The notes: generated from the sequence alone by a model not told the origin. Positions 26,430 through 36,176 are shown, counted from the first letter of the stretch. The stretch is DNA of 64,000 nucleotides from Novipirellula artificiosorum (GCF_007860135.1 NZ_SJPV01000013.1:134702-198701), one strand, 5' to 3'. Made by a program: numbers and translations.

Positions 26430-26897
26430 ATGTCGACCCGAATCACGGTTGGCCTAAACCGAAAACGAGGCCAACCTGACTACGGCAGTCACGGCGCAAG
26501 CTGCCATATCGACTTTGAAATCGGCGGCGACTCGCTGTCCGGCCAAAGCGATCAGTTGGCTGTACGCATACAAGAAGCCTACCGACTATGCCGGCAAGAA
26601 GTGGAACGTGAGCTTGGGGATGATGCACCGAGTGCGACACCAACCTCGTCGCATCGTGTATCAAACGAAGCTCCTCGGCTCAACGGCCATACTTCAGCCA
26701 AAAGCAACGGACAGTCGCGGATCCGTGAAGCAACCGACGCTCAAATCCGAGCAATCCACGCGATCGCATCGAAAGCGAACGTGCATCTAGCGAGTCAACT
26801 GCAACAGGAGTTCGCGGTTTCATCACCCAAACAACTGACCATCCGCCAAGCCAGTGAGTTGATTGAATCGCTCAAAGGTCGGCTCGAAGCGAGCTAA
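26430..26897 (+). CDS. Hypothetical protein ending the cassette
   Basis: A 155-residue protein from the ATG at 26430 (GGAG upstream). The N-terminal domain (TRITVGLNRKRGQPDYGSHG, HIDFEIGG) and the C-terminal domain (ATDAQIRAIHAIASKANVHL, LTIRQASELIESLKGRLE) are joined by a Ser/Asn-rich linker. The C-terminal AxxxQxxAIxxIA ... LTxxQASxLI pattern recurs in proteins of phage and plasmid replication or recombination. It is followed by a strong terminator, so it is probably the last gene of the cassette. Confidence 0.65.
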   Translation: MSTRITVGLNRKRGQPDYGSHGASCHIDFEIGGDSLSGQSDQLAVRIQEAYRLCRQEVERELGDDAPSATPTSSHRVSNEAPRLNGHTSAKSNGQSRIREATDAQIRAIHAIASKANVHLASQLQQEFAVSSPKQLTIRQASELIESLKGRLEAS

Positions 26898-26905
26898 CGC
26901 TTGGG

Positions 26906-26954
26906 CCATCACAATCATGGGGAACGCCATTGATTGTGATGGTCTTTTTTCTTT
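26906..26954 (+). terminator. Rho-independent terminator at end of the cassette
   Basis: CCATCACAATCA (26906-26917) pairs with TGATTGTGATGG (26931-26942), followed by TCTTTTTTCTTT. It ends the plus-strand cassette. Confidence 0.85.
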
Positions 26955-27504
26955 AGCCCCTGGTGGCTCAATTGTGATTGAAACGCGTCGTCGAATTTCA
27001 ATAACGCGAAGTCGAAGTTAGTTGTCGGTCACTTGCTTTGTCGCTCCTTGTCCGAATACCTGACAAGCCACAACCCCGCCCCAAGAACACAACATGATCA
27101 TGATCGGCCCGCCGGGAAGCGGCAAACCGGAGCACATAGCGTGACCCCGTCCCGACGATGCTGCCGTACTTGAAAACGGGGGTTTCTGTACGGCTTGAGC
27201 AAGTTGGCCAATCACAGTTACTCGCTTCGGTCTCCAACACCGAACGCAATCGCCTGATCGTGAAATCTGCCTCGGATGGTCCAAATTCGTGCATTTTGAA
27301 AGCTCGCGAACTGCATTCGGTCGAAGTGACCGAAGCAGCCTGGCAACTTGATCGTGAATGACTCGGGACGGTTCGTCCGCGGTCATTTACGACACAACTT
27401 GGACGCGAGTGGGGACCACTGTCTCGCAGTATCACTTGAAGGAAGTCTTTCGCACGTCGTGATGGAAGAGGGCTGTCCAGCACCGTCTTGTTCGGCATCT
27501 TCGG
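26955..27504. other. Intergenic region at the possible right edge of the element
   Basis: About 550 bases between the plus-strand cassette terminator and the DUF1254/DUF1214 genes. Frames on both strands look non-coding, apart from a short ComM-like fragment. The right attachment site would be expected near here but I could not find a copy of the tRNA-Val 3' end. Confidence 0.4.
27094..27141 (+). pseudogene. Fragment resembling a ComM/Mg-chelatase Walker A
   Basis: A short frame reads QEHNMIMIGPPGSGKPEHIA, ending in TGA. The HNxxMIGPPGSGK motif is the Walker A of YifB/ComM and related Mg-chelatase proteins. Only about 20 residues are left, so this is at most a remnant. Confidence 0.3.
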
Positions 27505-28533
27505 TTACTTGCCATTCGATGGCTTGATTTCCGGGAAGGTCCAGGCGCCGTCAAGAATCTCCTTGCGCGGCTGATACATGCGGATCGCGTAGTTCCAACC
27601 CTCCGTGATGGGCAGGTAGTTGGTGCTCTCCGGATCTCCACCAAAATGAAACGTGTAGGAGCCATCTTCGTTCGGCTTGGCCGAGGAGTTGTTGAAGCTG
27701 TTCCGGCCCAGCTCGTTTTTCTCGAAATACCCGTCGGCGTTGTAGACCGTGATCGACCAGAAGGCATCCACGGGCACATCTTTCACCATGACAACATGCG
27801 GCGTCTTGCCGTCGTTTTTTTCTACACTGTCTACAAGGTAGAAAGCGGCAGTGCTTGGCATGCCGCCCCAGCCAGCGGCGGTGCCGACCAGATGGTCGAT
27901 CGGCCGGACCTCTTCCTTGCTACCGAACGCGTAGGTGCTGTCGAACCCGAGGGTAGAGAGATCGCTGAGCGCCTTGCGCGCAACCGTGAGTTGCTCCGTG
28001 TCCCAGTTTGGTGCCTCGAACGGCCCTTTCCCACCACCGCTTACCGTGATCTTGTCCTGGGCCGCGTGAGCTTTAGCAAGGTCGTCGGGATCACCCGCGT
28101 CATAAAAGGTTCGAATGGTCACTAGGGCGAAGCGTGTGCCCACCAAATCCTCGGTCAATTCGTAAGTCCCCGGTTCTGACTCTGCGATCATGTAGTGATC
28201 CTGGCTGACGGCAAGCAGCGACATGTAACGCCCACCCACCTCCGGCAGAGTGATCTTCACGGGCTTCGAGAGATCCAAGGCCATCGAGGAATAAAGCGTG
28301 TCCTGATTCATACGAATCGTCGGTTGGTTGTCCGCCGTCGTAGGTTCCCGCAGGTGAAAGAATTTATCAAATCCAAGGTTAAACCCTTTCATGTTCTCGC
28401 GGATCATGTGATCCGACTCGGCCCGCACGAAGTTGGACACGTTGACCGATTCCTTGTTGTCGTCGGCGAGAACCGTTGAACCAAGGATTGTCGCCGCGAA
28501 GACAGCGATGCTTGGGGTAATGATTGTTTTCAT
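27505..28533 (-). CDS. Secreted DUF1254/DUF1214 protein
   Basis: A 342-residue protein with a signal peptide (MKTIITPSIAVFAATILGST, then VLA). The body shows VRAESDHMIRENMKGFNLGF, NQDTLYSSMALDLSKPVKIT and the DUF1214 C-terminal pattern (VDAFWSITVYNADGYFEKNE, SYTFHFGGDPE, WNYAIRMYQPR). It lacks the canonical FP.Y DUF1254 start, so it is a DUF1214-centred member. The function of this family is not established. It begins at the ATG at 28533; an upstream frame to 28623 is unlikely. The next gene upstream is of the same family. Confidence 0.85.
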   Translation of the reverse strand: MKTIITPSIAVFAATILGSTVLADDNKESVNVSNFVRAESDHMIRENMKGFNLGFDKFFHLREPTTADNQPTIRMNQDTLYSSMALDLSKPVKITLPEVGGRYMSLLAVSQDHYMIAESEPGTYELTEDLVGTRFALVTIRTFYDAGDPDDLAKAHAAQDKITVSGGGKGPFEAPNWDTEQLTVARKALSDLSTLGFDSTYAFGSKEEVRPIDHLVGTAAGWGGMPSTAAFYLVDSVEKNDGKTPHVVMVKDVPVDAFWSITVYNADGYFEKNELGRNSFNNSSAKPNEDGSYTFHFGGDPESTNYLPITEGWNYAIRMYQPRKEILDGAWTFPEIKPSNGK

Positions 28534-28573
28534 GATTCGATCTTTTGATGTGGTTTGATTTCGTGTCAGCACG

Positions 28574-30022
28574 TTACTCAGATTTCGTTGCCCGGGGTGG
28601 CGACCAGCGACCTTCGAGGGCATCGTTCTCTGGCCCGTACAGCCGCATGGTCATATAGAAGGGGCCCTTGGGCGCGGGAAGCCAGTTGGACTCCAGGTCG
28701 TTGCCGGGAGAGTTTTTTCCGATGTGCAACACCAAGGAGCCGTCTTCTTCCTGCTTGAATTGGTCCATCATCTCCGAGCTCAGGAGATAACGTTCGAGCG
28801 GATTCTCAATGAAGAGTTGGGTTTTCCCGTCGTACATGGTCAAGGACCAGAAGGCCTTCACCGGCGGCAGCGTCCCCTTCGGGAAGGTCAACGTGTAGCT
28901 GTGTTTCGAGGCGTCCAGCGGCGCGTCATCGGTATCGGTGAAATAGGTCGGATAGATCGCTTCCTTCGCCGAGTTGCCGTAGAGACCCGCTTGGGCGCCC
29001 GCGGAGCGAAGCATGTCTGGCCGGTCCAGTCCGAAGTTCTCCCTGGCGCTTTCGTTCAGGAATTTCCGGGTGCCGAAGAATTTGCCGCTGGCCAGGGGAT
29101 CGCTGGCATTACTGCCAATGAAGGCCTCGATCTCGGCAAACCCCTCTTTCACTCCGGCTTTCAACGCCTGCACGGTTTCGTCAGGCAGAGCATCGAGGCG
29201 GAAGGTCTTACCGGGCCCAACCCCGAGGCGTGCGAGATCCTGCCAAAGCGCATCTTCTCCCTGCCCAGGTTTCTCGAGCAGGTCCATGATGAAGTCCAAG
29301 TAGAGCAAGAAGCGCTCGTCGAACTGCGAGCTCTCGACCCACTCCGGGAAGTCGGGCTTGGCCGAGGCAGCCGGGGCTTCCTCACCTAGGAAAGCGCTCA
29401 GCGGCTCAAGCTTGTATTGGCCCTGAATGGTCTGGACCTTCTCCAGATCATCCGGACCAAATAACTGCGTCCGGGTGACATTGAAGATCACGTCGGTTTC
29501 GGATCGGATCACGTCGGTGATGCCCTCCGGTTTCTCTCCGTCCCAGCCTGGTCCAGCGAGCAGGTAGTGGCCCGCCTCATTGCCCGTCGTTAGATTGCCG
29601 ACATACGCGAAGTTGTGAGTGTAGAGATCGATCAGCTGAAAACTGTAGTATCGTGCCCCTTCCATCTTGGGAACGGACAGGACGAGCGGCTCCGCCCGCA
29701 GGTCCATCCAGAACATGCAGTAGGGCGTATCTGCATTGGGTGTGATCACCGCCTTATCTTCCGGCGTGAACAGCCTCGCTTCGCAGGAGACTTCGTTGAA
29801 AGGTCCCTTGTATTCCGGGTTGTCCTTGTCAACGGCGTAGTTCCACATGGTCTTGTAATTCATGACCATGGGGAAGCCGTAGAGGTAGGCTTCCTTGGCG
29901 ATGGCCTGGGCTTCCTCAGGCGTGACGTCGCTCTGGGCAGCAGCTGGATCAGACGGTTTTTCACAGCCGCTTAGGAAGAGCGTTGCCGGTACGAGGAGGG
30001 TGCAGAGTAAGTGGTATTTCAT
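28574..30022 (-). CDS. DUF1254-DUF1214 lipoprotein
   Basis: A 482-residue protein with a lipoprotein signal (FLSGC, Cys at residue 20). The DUF1254 part begins AIAKEAYLYGFPMVMNYKTM and includes VITPNADTPYCMFWMDLRAE and GARYYSFQLIDLYTHNFAYV. The DUF1214 part has VKAFWSLTMYDGKTQLFIEN, RYLLSS and GSLVLHIG. Members are probably exported and anchored on the membrane; the reaction is unknown. It is in the same direction as the other two related genes, with 40-base gaps, so they likely form one operon. Confidence 0.9.
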   Translation of the reverse strand: MKYHLLCTLLVPATLFLSGCEKPSDPAAAQSDVTPEEAQAIAKEAYLYGFPMVMNYKTMWNYAVDKDNPEYKGPFNEVSCEARLFTPEDKAVITPNADTPYCMFWMDLRAEPLVLSVPKMEGARYYSFQLIDLYTHNFAYVGNLTTGNEAGHYLLAGPGWDGEKPEGITDVIRSETDVIFNVTRTQLFGPDDLEKVQTIQGQYKLEPLSAFLGEEAPAASAKPDFPEWVESSQFDERFLLYLDFIMDLLEKPGQGEDALWQDLARLGVGPGKTFRLDALPDETVQALKAGVKEGFAEIEAFIGSNASDPLASGKFFGTRKFLNESARENFGLDRPDMLRSAGAQAGLYGNSAKEAIYPTYFTDTDDAPLDASKHSYTLTFPKGTLPPVKAFWSLTMYDGKTQLFIENPLERYLLSSEMMDQFKQEEDGSLVLHIGKNSPGNDLESNWLPAPKGPFYMTMRLYGPENDALEGRWSPPRATKSE

Positions 30023-30062
30023 GGCTCAATTGATCAATAAGGAGAGTTGGGATGGATGGTGA

Positions 30063-30653
30063 CTACTTCACCAACTCAAAATCACCCGGTTTCCAGGTTT
30101 TGTCGAACCAAGGCTCCAGTGGGCCATAGAGGCGTAGTAGGACGTTGTAGCTTTTTCCGGGAATCGTTTGGATCCAATTACCCTCTTGCCCTGCTGGTGC
30201 CTTTGGCCCGAACCAAACGGTATAAGAGTCATCATCGTTTGGCTTAATGGACGGACTGTTGCTGTCCAGCCCAGCTAACTTTTGATCAGTCTCGAGCATC
30301 GAACGATGTTGGCCGGAATAGACCATGAAGGACCAGAAGTTGTTCACTGGAATCGGCGCGGGCAAGGTGACTTTATACGTCTTTCCGCCATCGAGGTAGT
30401 CGCCCTTCGCGTCATGGGGAGTAAACGCATAGGACGATCCTGTGCCTACTTTCGGCGTGACCATGGCAGGGGTAATGCCAGTAGCAACAAAGTGCATGAT
30501 AATGCGATCATCGAGAACCATCTCTCCGTTGTTCATGAAGTCATGGCCACCGCTAAAGGACGTGTACCATCGACGATCCGGATAGTAATAGAGCGCTGCG
30601 TTGCGTGGCCTGAAAGCGAGGGCTCGCGCCGAAGCATTGCCGATTGCCGCAGA
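30063..30653 (-). pseudogene. 5'-truncated DUF1254/DUF1214 gene
   Basis: The frame reads AAIGNASARALAFRPRNAAL, YYYPDRRWYTSFSGGHDFMN, MHFVATGITPAMVTPKVGTG, VNNFWSFMVYSGQH and LLRLYGPLEPWFDKTWKPGD. This is the C-terminal half of a DUF1254-DUF1214 protein; full members are about 450 residues. A TAA stands at 30654-30656 just before the first related residue, and no N-terminal half follows. An internal ATG at 30536 could give 157 residues. It is probably a relic left by a deletion or an insertion next to the divergent gene. Confidence 0.7.
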
Positions 30654-30677
30654 TTAGATTACGCGAGGCAAAGAAAG

Positions 30678-31820
30678 ATGACCAAACTCAGCGAATACGT
30701 GAAGACCGCAGGCATGATGAAAATGTTCAGGATAATCGGTATCACAATGATCTTGGTGGTGGGTCGGTGCGTGGTAAGCCGGGCCGCTGATGAGCCGAAC
30801 TTTCGCGCGATGGGCGTGCCTGCGGAGATTTCCATTTGCGAATCGGCTGATTTGCTGAGCAGGCTTCAGCTGACTGGCGAACAGCAGGAGCAGTTGCAGG
30901 ATGTTTTGGGCGACGGGAAGGCTCGGTTTCTGACTGCGAAGTCCAAGTACGAAGCTCGACCTGCCGCTCAGCAACGCGGCCCGTACGAGCGGCGGCGTGA
31001 CAATCTGCTAAGGAATGCGATCAGCGATCTGCTGGATGACGGCCAGCATCAGCTGTTTCATCAGATGCTGGCTTTGAACTTTCAGTCTCCCGTTCAGGCG
31101 AGTGGGGCGTTTCGGTTTAACCTGAAACTGACCGAGAAGCAGCATGAGCAGTTGCATGAGCTGGAAACTCAATGGATCCAGTATGCGCTGGAGCAGGTGC
31201 CTTGTCGCTACCGGTATCCGCGTCACACGGAGGAGCGGGACATCAGCAAGTACGGACCACTGTTGAAGTACGGGGCGGACGTGGCTCGGGTGGCCTGGGA
31301 TTTTGTCCCACGGCGGGATGAGCAGTGGAACCGAATCCTGACCCCGGAGCAGGCAAAGCGCTGGAAGCAGCGGGAACTGCAATCGATCTTTCCGTTCGCT
31401 GGATTTGACATCTTGCAAATGGATTTTCGATCTGCTCGAGAGGATCGAAAGCCCTTGGATACGGGGACGTGGATGGATAATAACGTGCCGTACCTGACGC
31501 CTCCCGTTGAGGCATTGCAGTGGAGCGAGGAGCAGTTGAAAAGCGTGCAGAAACAGGTGCGGGCGGTCAGTTTTGGGTCGGAGGCATTGCCGTCAGACCC
31601 AGCGGAGCGAGCGGCTGTGCTTGCGGAGCGTCAGCAGCAGGTACTGGAATGTATGCGACAGATTGAGCAGATCATGACCGCGGAACAGCGAGCGATCTTC
31701 TGGGATTTGATCGGAGAACCTGCCGCAGGCAATCGTTTGCTGCAGAAAATGAAAGCCAATAGCGAAGCAACGGCCGGACCGGCGAAGCTACAACCCGATG
31801 CGGTCCGCGAGCAGCGATAA
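30678..31820 (+). CDS. Exported LTxEQ-repeat protein of unknown function
   Basis: A 380-residue protein. A signal-like segment follows a short basic start (MMKMFRIIGITMILVVGRCV, then VSRAADE). The rest is helical and highly charged, with four LT/MTxEQ modules: LTGEQQEQLQDVLGD, LTEKQHEQLHELETQW, LTPEQAKRWKQRELQ and MTAEQRAIFWDLIG. Such LTxxQ motifs occur in periplasmic CpxP/Spy-like proteins, so a periplasmic chaperone or metal-response role is possible but not shown. Starts at 30714 or 30723 would give a more normal signal peptide. Confidence 0.65.
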   Translation: MTKLSEYVKTAGMMKMFRIIGITMILVVGRCVVSRAADEPNFRAMGVPAEISICESADLLSRLQLTGEQQEQLQDVLGDGKARFLTAKSKYEARPAAQQRGPYERRRDNLLRNAISDLLDDGQHQLFHQMLALNFQSPVQASGAFRFNLKLTEKQHEQLHELETQWIQYALEQVPCRYRYPRHTEERDISKYGPLLKYGADVARVAWDFVPRRDEQWNRILTPEQAKRWKQRELQSIFPFAGFDILQMDFRSAREDRKPLDTGTWMDNNVPYLTPPVEALQWSEEQLKSVQKQVRAVSFGSEALPSDPAERAAVLAERQQQVLECMRQIEQIMTAEQRAIFWDLIGEPAAGNRLLQKMKANSEATAGPAKLQPDAVREQR

Positions 31821-31949
31821 GGCAACCCACTGCGTTCCCTGAGACGCAACAGTAACCTGAGGCTCGTCTGTTTCGTCCTGAAGGGGTCGGCCAAAATAGC
31901 GCCGATCCTGAAGGCAGGCACTCGACAGCACGACAACAAAAGGAAAAAG

Positions 31950-33104
31950 ATGAAACAACTAATCGCAATTGCCACGATGTTCCTGTGCAGCGCGGCCCTC
32001 CTACCTTCTTCGCGGCAAGCCGTAGCCCAGACGCCGGAGTCGCAAGTCTCTGCCGAGTGGAAGGCCCTTGGATGGACACTGCCCAAAAGCTTTTCCCCCG
32101 ATAAGATTGCCCTCTTCAAAGGACTCAACGCAGCCCGCGGAACGTGGTCGTTCAAGGCGGAGACCGTTGATGGCGATACCACCACCGCCCGGACAGGCAA
32201 ACTCGTGATCACGGGCGGTTCGCAAGGGGGCATGGCATCGACCTGGAACCTGATCTGGTCATGGCCCGTCGAGAATCCGCAACACGCAATCGTCGAGAAT
32301 ATCGTGGCGATGCCCGAATATCAAAACCAACAATTCGGCCTGATGCTGGTCCGCTTTGGACCCGTGAACTATTCCGAGGCGCAACTCGAGCAAAAGCCAA
32401 AGGTCCTACCAACTATCTTGATGGGGCAATGGGATGCGGAAAAACAGACAGTCAGTTGGACCCGGCGGGGTCTGCCCGGAAAACAGGGCAATAAGGCGGT
32501 CACGAAGGAGGATGTGCCGGCACCGGCATTTGAGATGGTGGTCACCCGCGACGGAAAGATCTCCATTCAGAACAGCGAGAATCTGCCTGCCGGACAGATC
32601 TCGATGGGTGGGGCGACAGCCCGCACAGGTGAAGCGCCCCAGAAACCTGAGGAGCCTGAATTCCTGACCGGCATGCACCGCTTTCAAAAAGGATCCGAAC
32701 TCTCCGATCCCCGGATCATGCGCTACCTGCCGGCGGAAGCCACCGACATCAGACTGATCAGCGATCGTAACGGGCACATGGCGCATTACCGCATCTCGGC
32801 GGAGGCTTTCGACACGTTCCTCGCAAGAGTCTGGGAGCGCTATCGGAAAGAACGTGCCGCCGAGCCGAAGCGGTGGGTCGACTACAGCGAGGCAAGTATC
32901 ACCGCAGCGCTCAAAGGCTCTCCGGTGGGCCGCTACGAGCCGAGGGTTCGCTCAACGGAAATCATCTTTGACAAACCCATCGTGTGGGAGCCGCTGGAGA
33001 ACGCGACAAGCTATGAAGGACCGCGCAGGAGGAGTGCCGCCGGGGCGACTTACTACTTCGACCGAGAGACAGGCATCGCCTGCCATGAAGCCGGCTACTG
33101 GTAA
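31950..33104 (+). CDS. Secreted hypothetical protein
   Basis: A 384-residue protein with a signal peptide (MKQLIAIATMFLCSAALLPS, then SRQAVAQ). The first half has TWSFKAETVDGDTTTARTGK and GMASTWNLIWSWPVENPQ; the second has DPRIMRYLPAEATDIRLISD and HYRISAEAFDTFLARVWERY. No catalytic motif is recognised. It follows the LTxEQ protein by 130 bases in the same direction. Confidence 0.7.
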   Translation: MKQLIAIATMFLCSAALLPSSRQAVAQTPESQVSAEWKALGWTLPKSFSPDKIALFKGLNAARGTWSFKAETVDGDTTTARTGKLVITGGSQGGMASTWNLIWSWPVENPQHAIVENIVAMPEYQNQQFGLMLVRFGPVNYSEAQLEQKPKVLPTILMGQWDAEKQTVSWTRRGLPGKQGNKAVTKEDVPAPAFEMVVTRDGKISIQNSENLPAGQISMGGATARTGEAPQKPEEPEFLTGMHRFQKGSELSDPRIMRYLPAEATDIRLISDRNGHMAHYRISAEAFDTFLARVWERYRKERAAEPKRWVDYSEASITAALKGSPVGRYEPRVRSTEIIFDKPIVWEPLENATSYEGPRRRSAAGATYYFDRETGIACHEAGYW

Positions 33105-34087
33105 TAGCCACAGCCGAACAACCCACTGAACGGTACGGCGTATCGCCGCTCGTTGGTCCGTAGGACAGGAAGGCGTGGCGGGTTGGTAGCGGGGGTGCCG
33201 GCGAGCAATCGAGTGTTTTCGCGTTGCCTTCCCTCACAGAAGCCAACCTTGGGGGGGTGGGACCGAAAGAGCGAAGCCAACACCTCTTAACCCAGGGCCG
33301 GTGAGACTGAGAGACGGCCGAGAGTTTGGGGCAGAATCGAGGCGTCGGAGGGCAAGGCGTGTGAATGGAGCGGGTCGCGCGCGGTGACGGAAGAGAGCCC
33401 CCATTCGTCAACGAACCGTCGCAAACCCTTGCGGATCCTGGAGATTGACCACCCCGTCTCTCCCCCAGCGCAAAGCAAAACCCCGCGGTCGCTTTATCTC
33501 GCTACCGTGGGGTTCAAGTTGCGGGAATGGGATTCGGATCAGCGAATGCGGGGTTATGGACAGCCTTAGCTTTCGCTGCTTCGGTGAAAACGACCTCGTG
33601 CAATTCGCGTTCTCGTTTCGTGCAGTAGGTTGGACCATCTCGAACGCACGAAGCAATCTCCGTTGGGCGCTTCAGTGTCCTCGGTCGTGAGACACCTCTG
33701 CGAGTTTTGCCGTGGGCTTCAAGCTAGCGGCCGATGCAACCGACAGCACTTCGAAAAGCGCGTTCGCGGCATCGGTCGCTGCACGGAATGCGGAAAGAAA
33801 GGCGTTGAGATTCGCCTCATCTCCTTTTGGCTCACGTCCTTTGGGGTGGACATGCCGCCCTTACCTTCCGCCTCTTAGAGGCAAGGCTCAGAGTAGGGGC
33901 GCTCAGTACCCGACTTGCAGGATGAATGCACGATTTGATGTATGAAACGTATGCGAGCGAGAAAATGCGTTTGCACCGGAATAATTGCCGGCCTTCTTTT
34001 TTGCTCTCCACCGTAACCAATCCATACTCCCGCGCTATATCCTTCCTGACCAGCCGGAATTGATGCCCGGAAAACGAACGGAAATAC
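33105..34087. other. About 1 kb without a supported gene
   Basis: Many short frames on both strands, all without protein-like features. The region probably contains the promoter of the ECF sigma factor at 34088 and decayed sequence. The string GGCCGATGCAACCG (33730-33743) also occurs at about 42667-42680, next to the IS element, and may be a small repeat. Confidence 0.35.
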
Positions 34088-34618
34088 ATGCCCGGAAAAC
34101 GACCAGAACCATCCTTCGAATTCGTTCAGCTTCTGACCAGCCATCAGAGCCGACTATACGCCTATGTAATGTCGCTTCTTGGCAACCGCAGTCAGGCGGA
34201 GGATGTCGTGCAGGAGACCAATGCCGTTCTTTGGCGTAAGGCGCATGACTTCAAACCCGGCACTAATTTCGGTGCCTGGATGCTCAAAGTTGCCTACTTC
34301 CAGGTCATGGCTCACCGCCGCAGACTCACCCGGGATCGCCTTGTCTTCGACGATGACCTTCTTCAAGGCATCGCTGAAGAGGCGGAGCAGCAGTGCGAGT
34401 GGCAGGGAGAAAGACAACGACGTCTGGGCGACTGCATCGAGAAACTAACCCAGCGGTACCAGGAACTCATCCGCCGTCGATACACCGAAGGTGCCACTCT
34501 GAAATCCATCGCCGCTCAAAGCGGTCAGTCGGAGAACTCAATCAAGCAGGCCCTTTTCAGAGCGCGTGCCGCTTTAATCGAATGCGTCAAAGGTCAGCGC
34601 CCGGAGGAAGCTGTATGA
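34088..34618 (+). CDS. ECF-type RNA polymerase sigma factor
   Basis: A 176-residue sigma factor of the planctomycete type. Region 2 is visible as LLTSHQSRLYAYVMSLLGNR and SQAEDVVQETNAVLWRKAHD, with FGAWMLKVAYFQVMAHRRRL; region 4 as LTQRYQELIRRRYTEGATLK, SIAAQSGQSENSIKQALFRA. It overlaps the FecR gene (ATGA), so the two are coupled and the FecR protein is the likely anti-sigma/sensor partner. Targets probably include the sulfatase genes just downstream. Confidence 0.92.
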   Translation: MPGKRPEPSFEFVQLLTSHQSRLYAYVMSLLGNRSQAEDVVQETNAVLWRKAHDFKPGTNFGAWMLKVAYFQVMAHRRRLTRDRLVFDDDLLQGIAEEAEQQCEWQGERQRRLGDCIEKLTQRYQELIRRRYTEGATLKSIAAQSGQSENSIKQALFRARAALIECVKGQRPEEAV

Positions 34619-36159
34619 CAGAGCAAGAGAATAAAGAACTGGAGTCTCTCCTCATGGAAATTACGGAGGGCGAGCTTTCGTCGGAACAAAGTCATCGTTT
34701 GGCGGAGGTGATTCGCCAGCATCCGGAGGCGAAGCAGCAGTACCTCGAATACTGCCAGATTCACACCATGTTGGCATGGGAACACGGTCTGTTGGTGGAT
34801 CTTCAGTTGCTGGATCCTTCCGACACGCCCGCACCTCCCTCCGTTTCCTTCGGCTCTTGGAAACCACTGGCCGTGGCCGCTGCACTGGTGCTGGCCGGAG
34901 TGATCCTGTGGTCACCATGGGACGCACCATCCAAAATGAAACCAGGCGAAACGGTCGCTTCTTTGACGCGCAGCGTGGCCGCCAGCCTGGAACTGTCCGG
35001 CGCTTCGTCTGAATTCAACACTGGCAGCCCCGTACGAATCGGCAGTTACCAACTCGACGAAGGCATTGCGCAGATCACCTTTGAATCAGGTGTCGAAGTG
35101 GTCATCGAATCACCGGCTTCTTTCGAGATTCATGGCCCTGAGTTCATGATCTTGAATGAAGGACGTCTGGCGGCCAATGTCACTCCGGAAGGTGTCGGCT
35201 TCACCGTGGAAACGCCCGATGCCGAAGTGGTTGATTACGGCACAGAATTCGCCATCGAAGTCGTGGGCCAGCGCAGCACTGAAGTCCACGTGTTCAAAGG
35301 GGAAGTGGAAGTCCAACCCAAGCAGCAGGATACCGCGATCGCTCCCGTTCGTCTGGTCACGAATCAGGCGACTCGCATCGATCACTCGACTCTCATCCCT
35401 CTCGGCATCTCCGTCGACGATCAGAGATTCCTCAGAAGTCTCGATGAGCCGGAGCCAACCTATAGTGGACAAGTTCGTGAGCTCCTGCCGCTCGCTTACT
35501 ATCGCATGGGGGTCATGGACGACGGGCATACCTTGAAGGATGCTGCCAGAGGTCATGGAAATACGGCCTCCGTCGTGAAAGGCGATACGCGGCGCCAACC
35601 ATTCGCTCCGGGCCGTATCGGTTCATCGCTTCGTCTGGGTGGGCCTAAGGCGGGAGGGTATGCGCACATCTCCTCTGCCCTCGAACTCCCAACAACCGAG
35701 TTCACTATCATGTCTTGGATCCGCACCCAGACATTACCAAGGAAGGCGGTTCTCGTCTCCGACATGAATCTCTCGGGCGAAGAAACACTTCGCTTTGGGT
35801 TTGTGGGCGATCATGGGCATCTGGGCCTCACCATCGCCAATGCAATGCGGACTCTACAGATCGTGGATTCGTCACCTTTACCTCTCGAAGACTGGACGCA
35901 TGTTGCTGTCGTCAAGACGACGGAAGAGTTGCGGCTCTACAGAAACGGAGCCCTCGTTTCCTCCCAGTCCTTAAATGGGTTTCAAGCACAATCGCACAAC
36001 CCTCTCAGCATCGGGGGAATCCCAAAAGATTCAGGCGTCAAGAAACGACGTCAAAGATCGGGCTTCTGGCACGGACGGATCGATGAACTTGCCTTCTTCG
36101 GATCAGCTCTGACCAGCGAACAGATTGAAAACCTGTTTCAGCTCACCCCATCCATCTAA
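34615..36159 (+). CDS. FecR anti-sigma protein with C-terminal LamG-like domain
   Basis: A 514-residue membrane protein starting with the ATG that overlaps the sigma stop codon. The cytoplasmic N-terminus (EITEGELSSEQSHRLAEVIR) is the anti-sigma part; the transmembrane helix is KPLAVAAALVLAGVILW (about 83-99); the FecR domain follows (AQITFESGVEVVIESPASFE, VETPDAEVVDYGTEFAIEV, EVHVFKGEVEVQ). Residues about 290-510 are a concanavalin/LamG fold (ISSALELPTTEFTIMSWIRT, GRIDELAFFGSALTSEQIEN), which in this family may bind carbohydrate and pass the signal to the sigma factor. Confidence 0.88.
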   Translation: MTEQENKELESLLMEITEGELSSEQSHRLAEVIRQHPEAKQQYLEYCQIHTMLAWEHGLLVDLQLLDPSDTPAPPSVSFGSWKPLAVAAALVLAGVILWSPWDAPSKMKPGETVASLTRSVAASLELSGASSEFNTGSPVRIGSYQLDEGIAQITFESGVEVVIESPASFEIHGPEFMILNEGRLAANVTPEGVGFTVETPDAEVVDYGTEFAIEVVGQRSTEVHVFKGEVEVQPKQQDTAIAPVRLVTNQATRIDHSTLIPLGISVDDQRFLRSLDEPEPTYSGQVRELLPLAYYRMGVMDDGHTLKDAARGHGNTASVVKGDTRRQPFAPGRIGSSLRLGGPKAGGYAHISSALELPTTEFTIMSWIRTQTLPRKAVLVSDMNLSGEETLRFGFVGDHGHLGLTIANAMRTLQIVDSSPLPLEDWTHVAVVKTTEELRLYRNGALVSSQSLNGFQAQSHNPLSIGGIPKDSGVKKRRQRSGFWHGRIDELAFFGSALTSEQIENLFQLTPSI

Positions 36160-36176
36160 ACCTTGAACAGACCTGA

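Noticed and set aside
26998..27498. A 166-residue minus-strand frame
   Set aside because: Its composition (Ser/Arg-rich) and lack of motifs look non-coding, and a better, though tiny, ComM-like fragment is on the other strand.
26955..27504. A right-hand attachment site matching the tRNA-Val 3' end
   Set aside because: I compared this region by eye with the tRNA segment and found no convincing copy, so the right end was not called.
31631..32233. A 200-residue minus-strand frame spanning a gene boundary
   Set aside because: It overlaps two plus-strand genes with signal peptides and has no protein-like pattern.
33105..34087. Several 60-90 residue frames on both strands
   Set aside because: No domain, no good ribosome binding site and overlapping one another; treated as non-coding.
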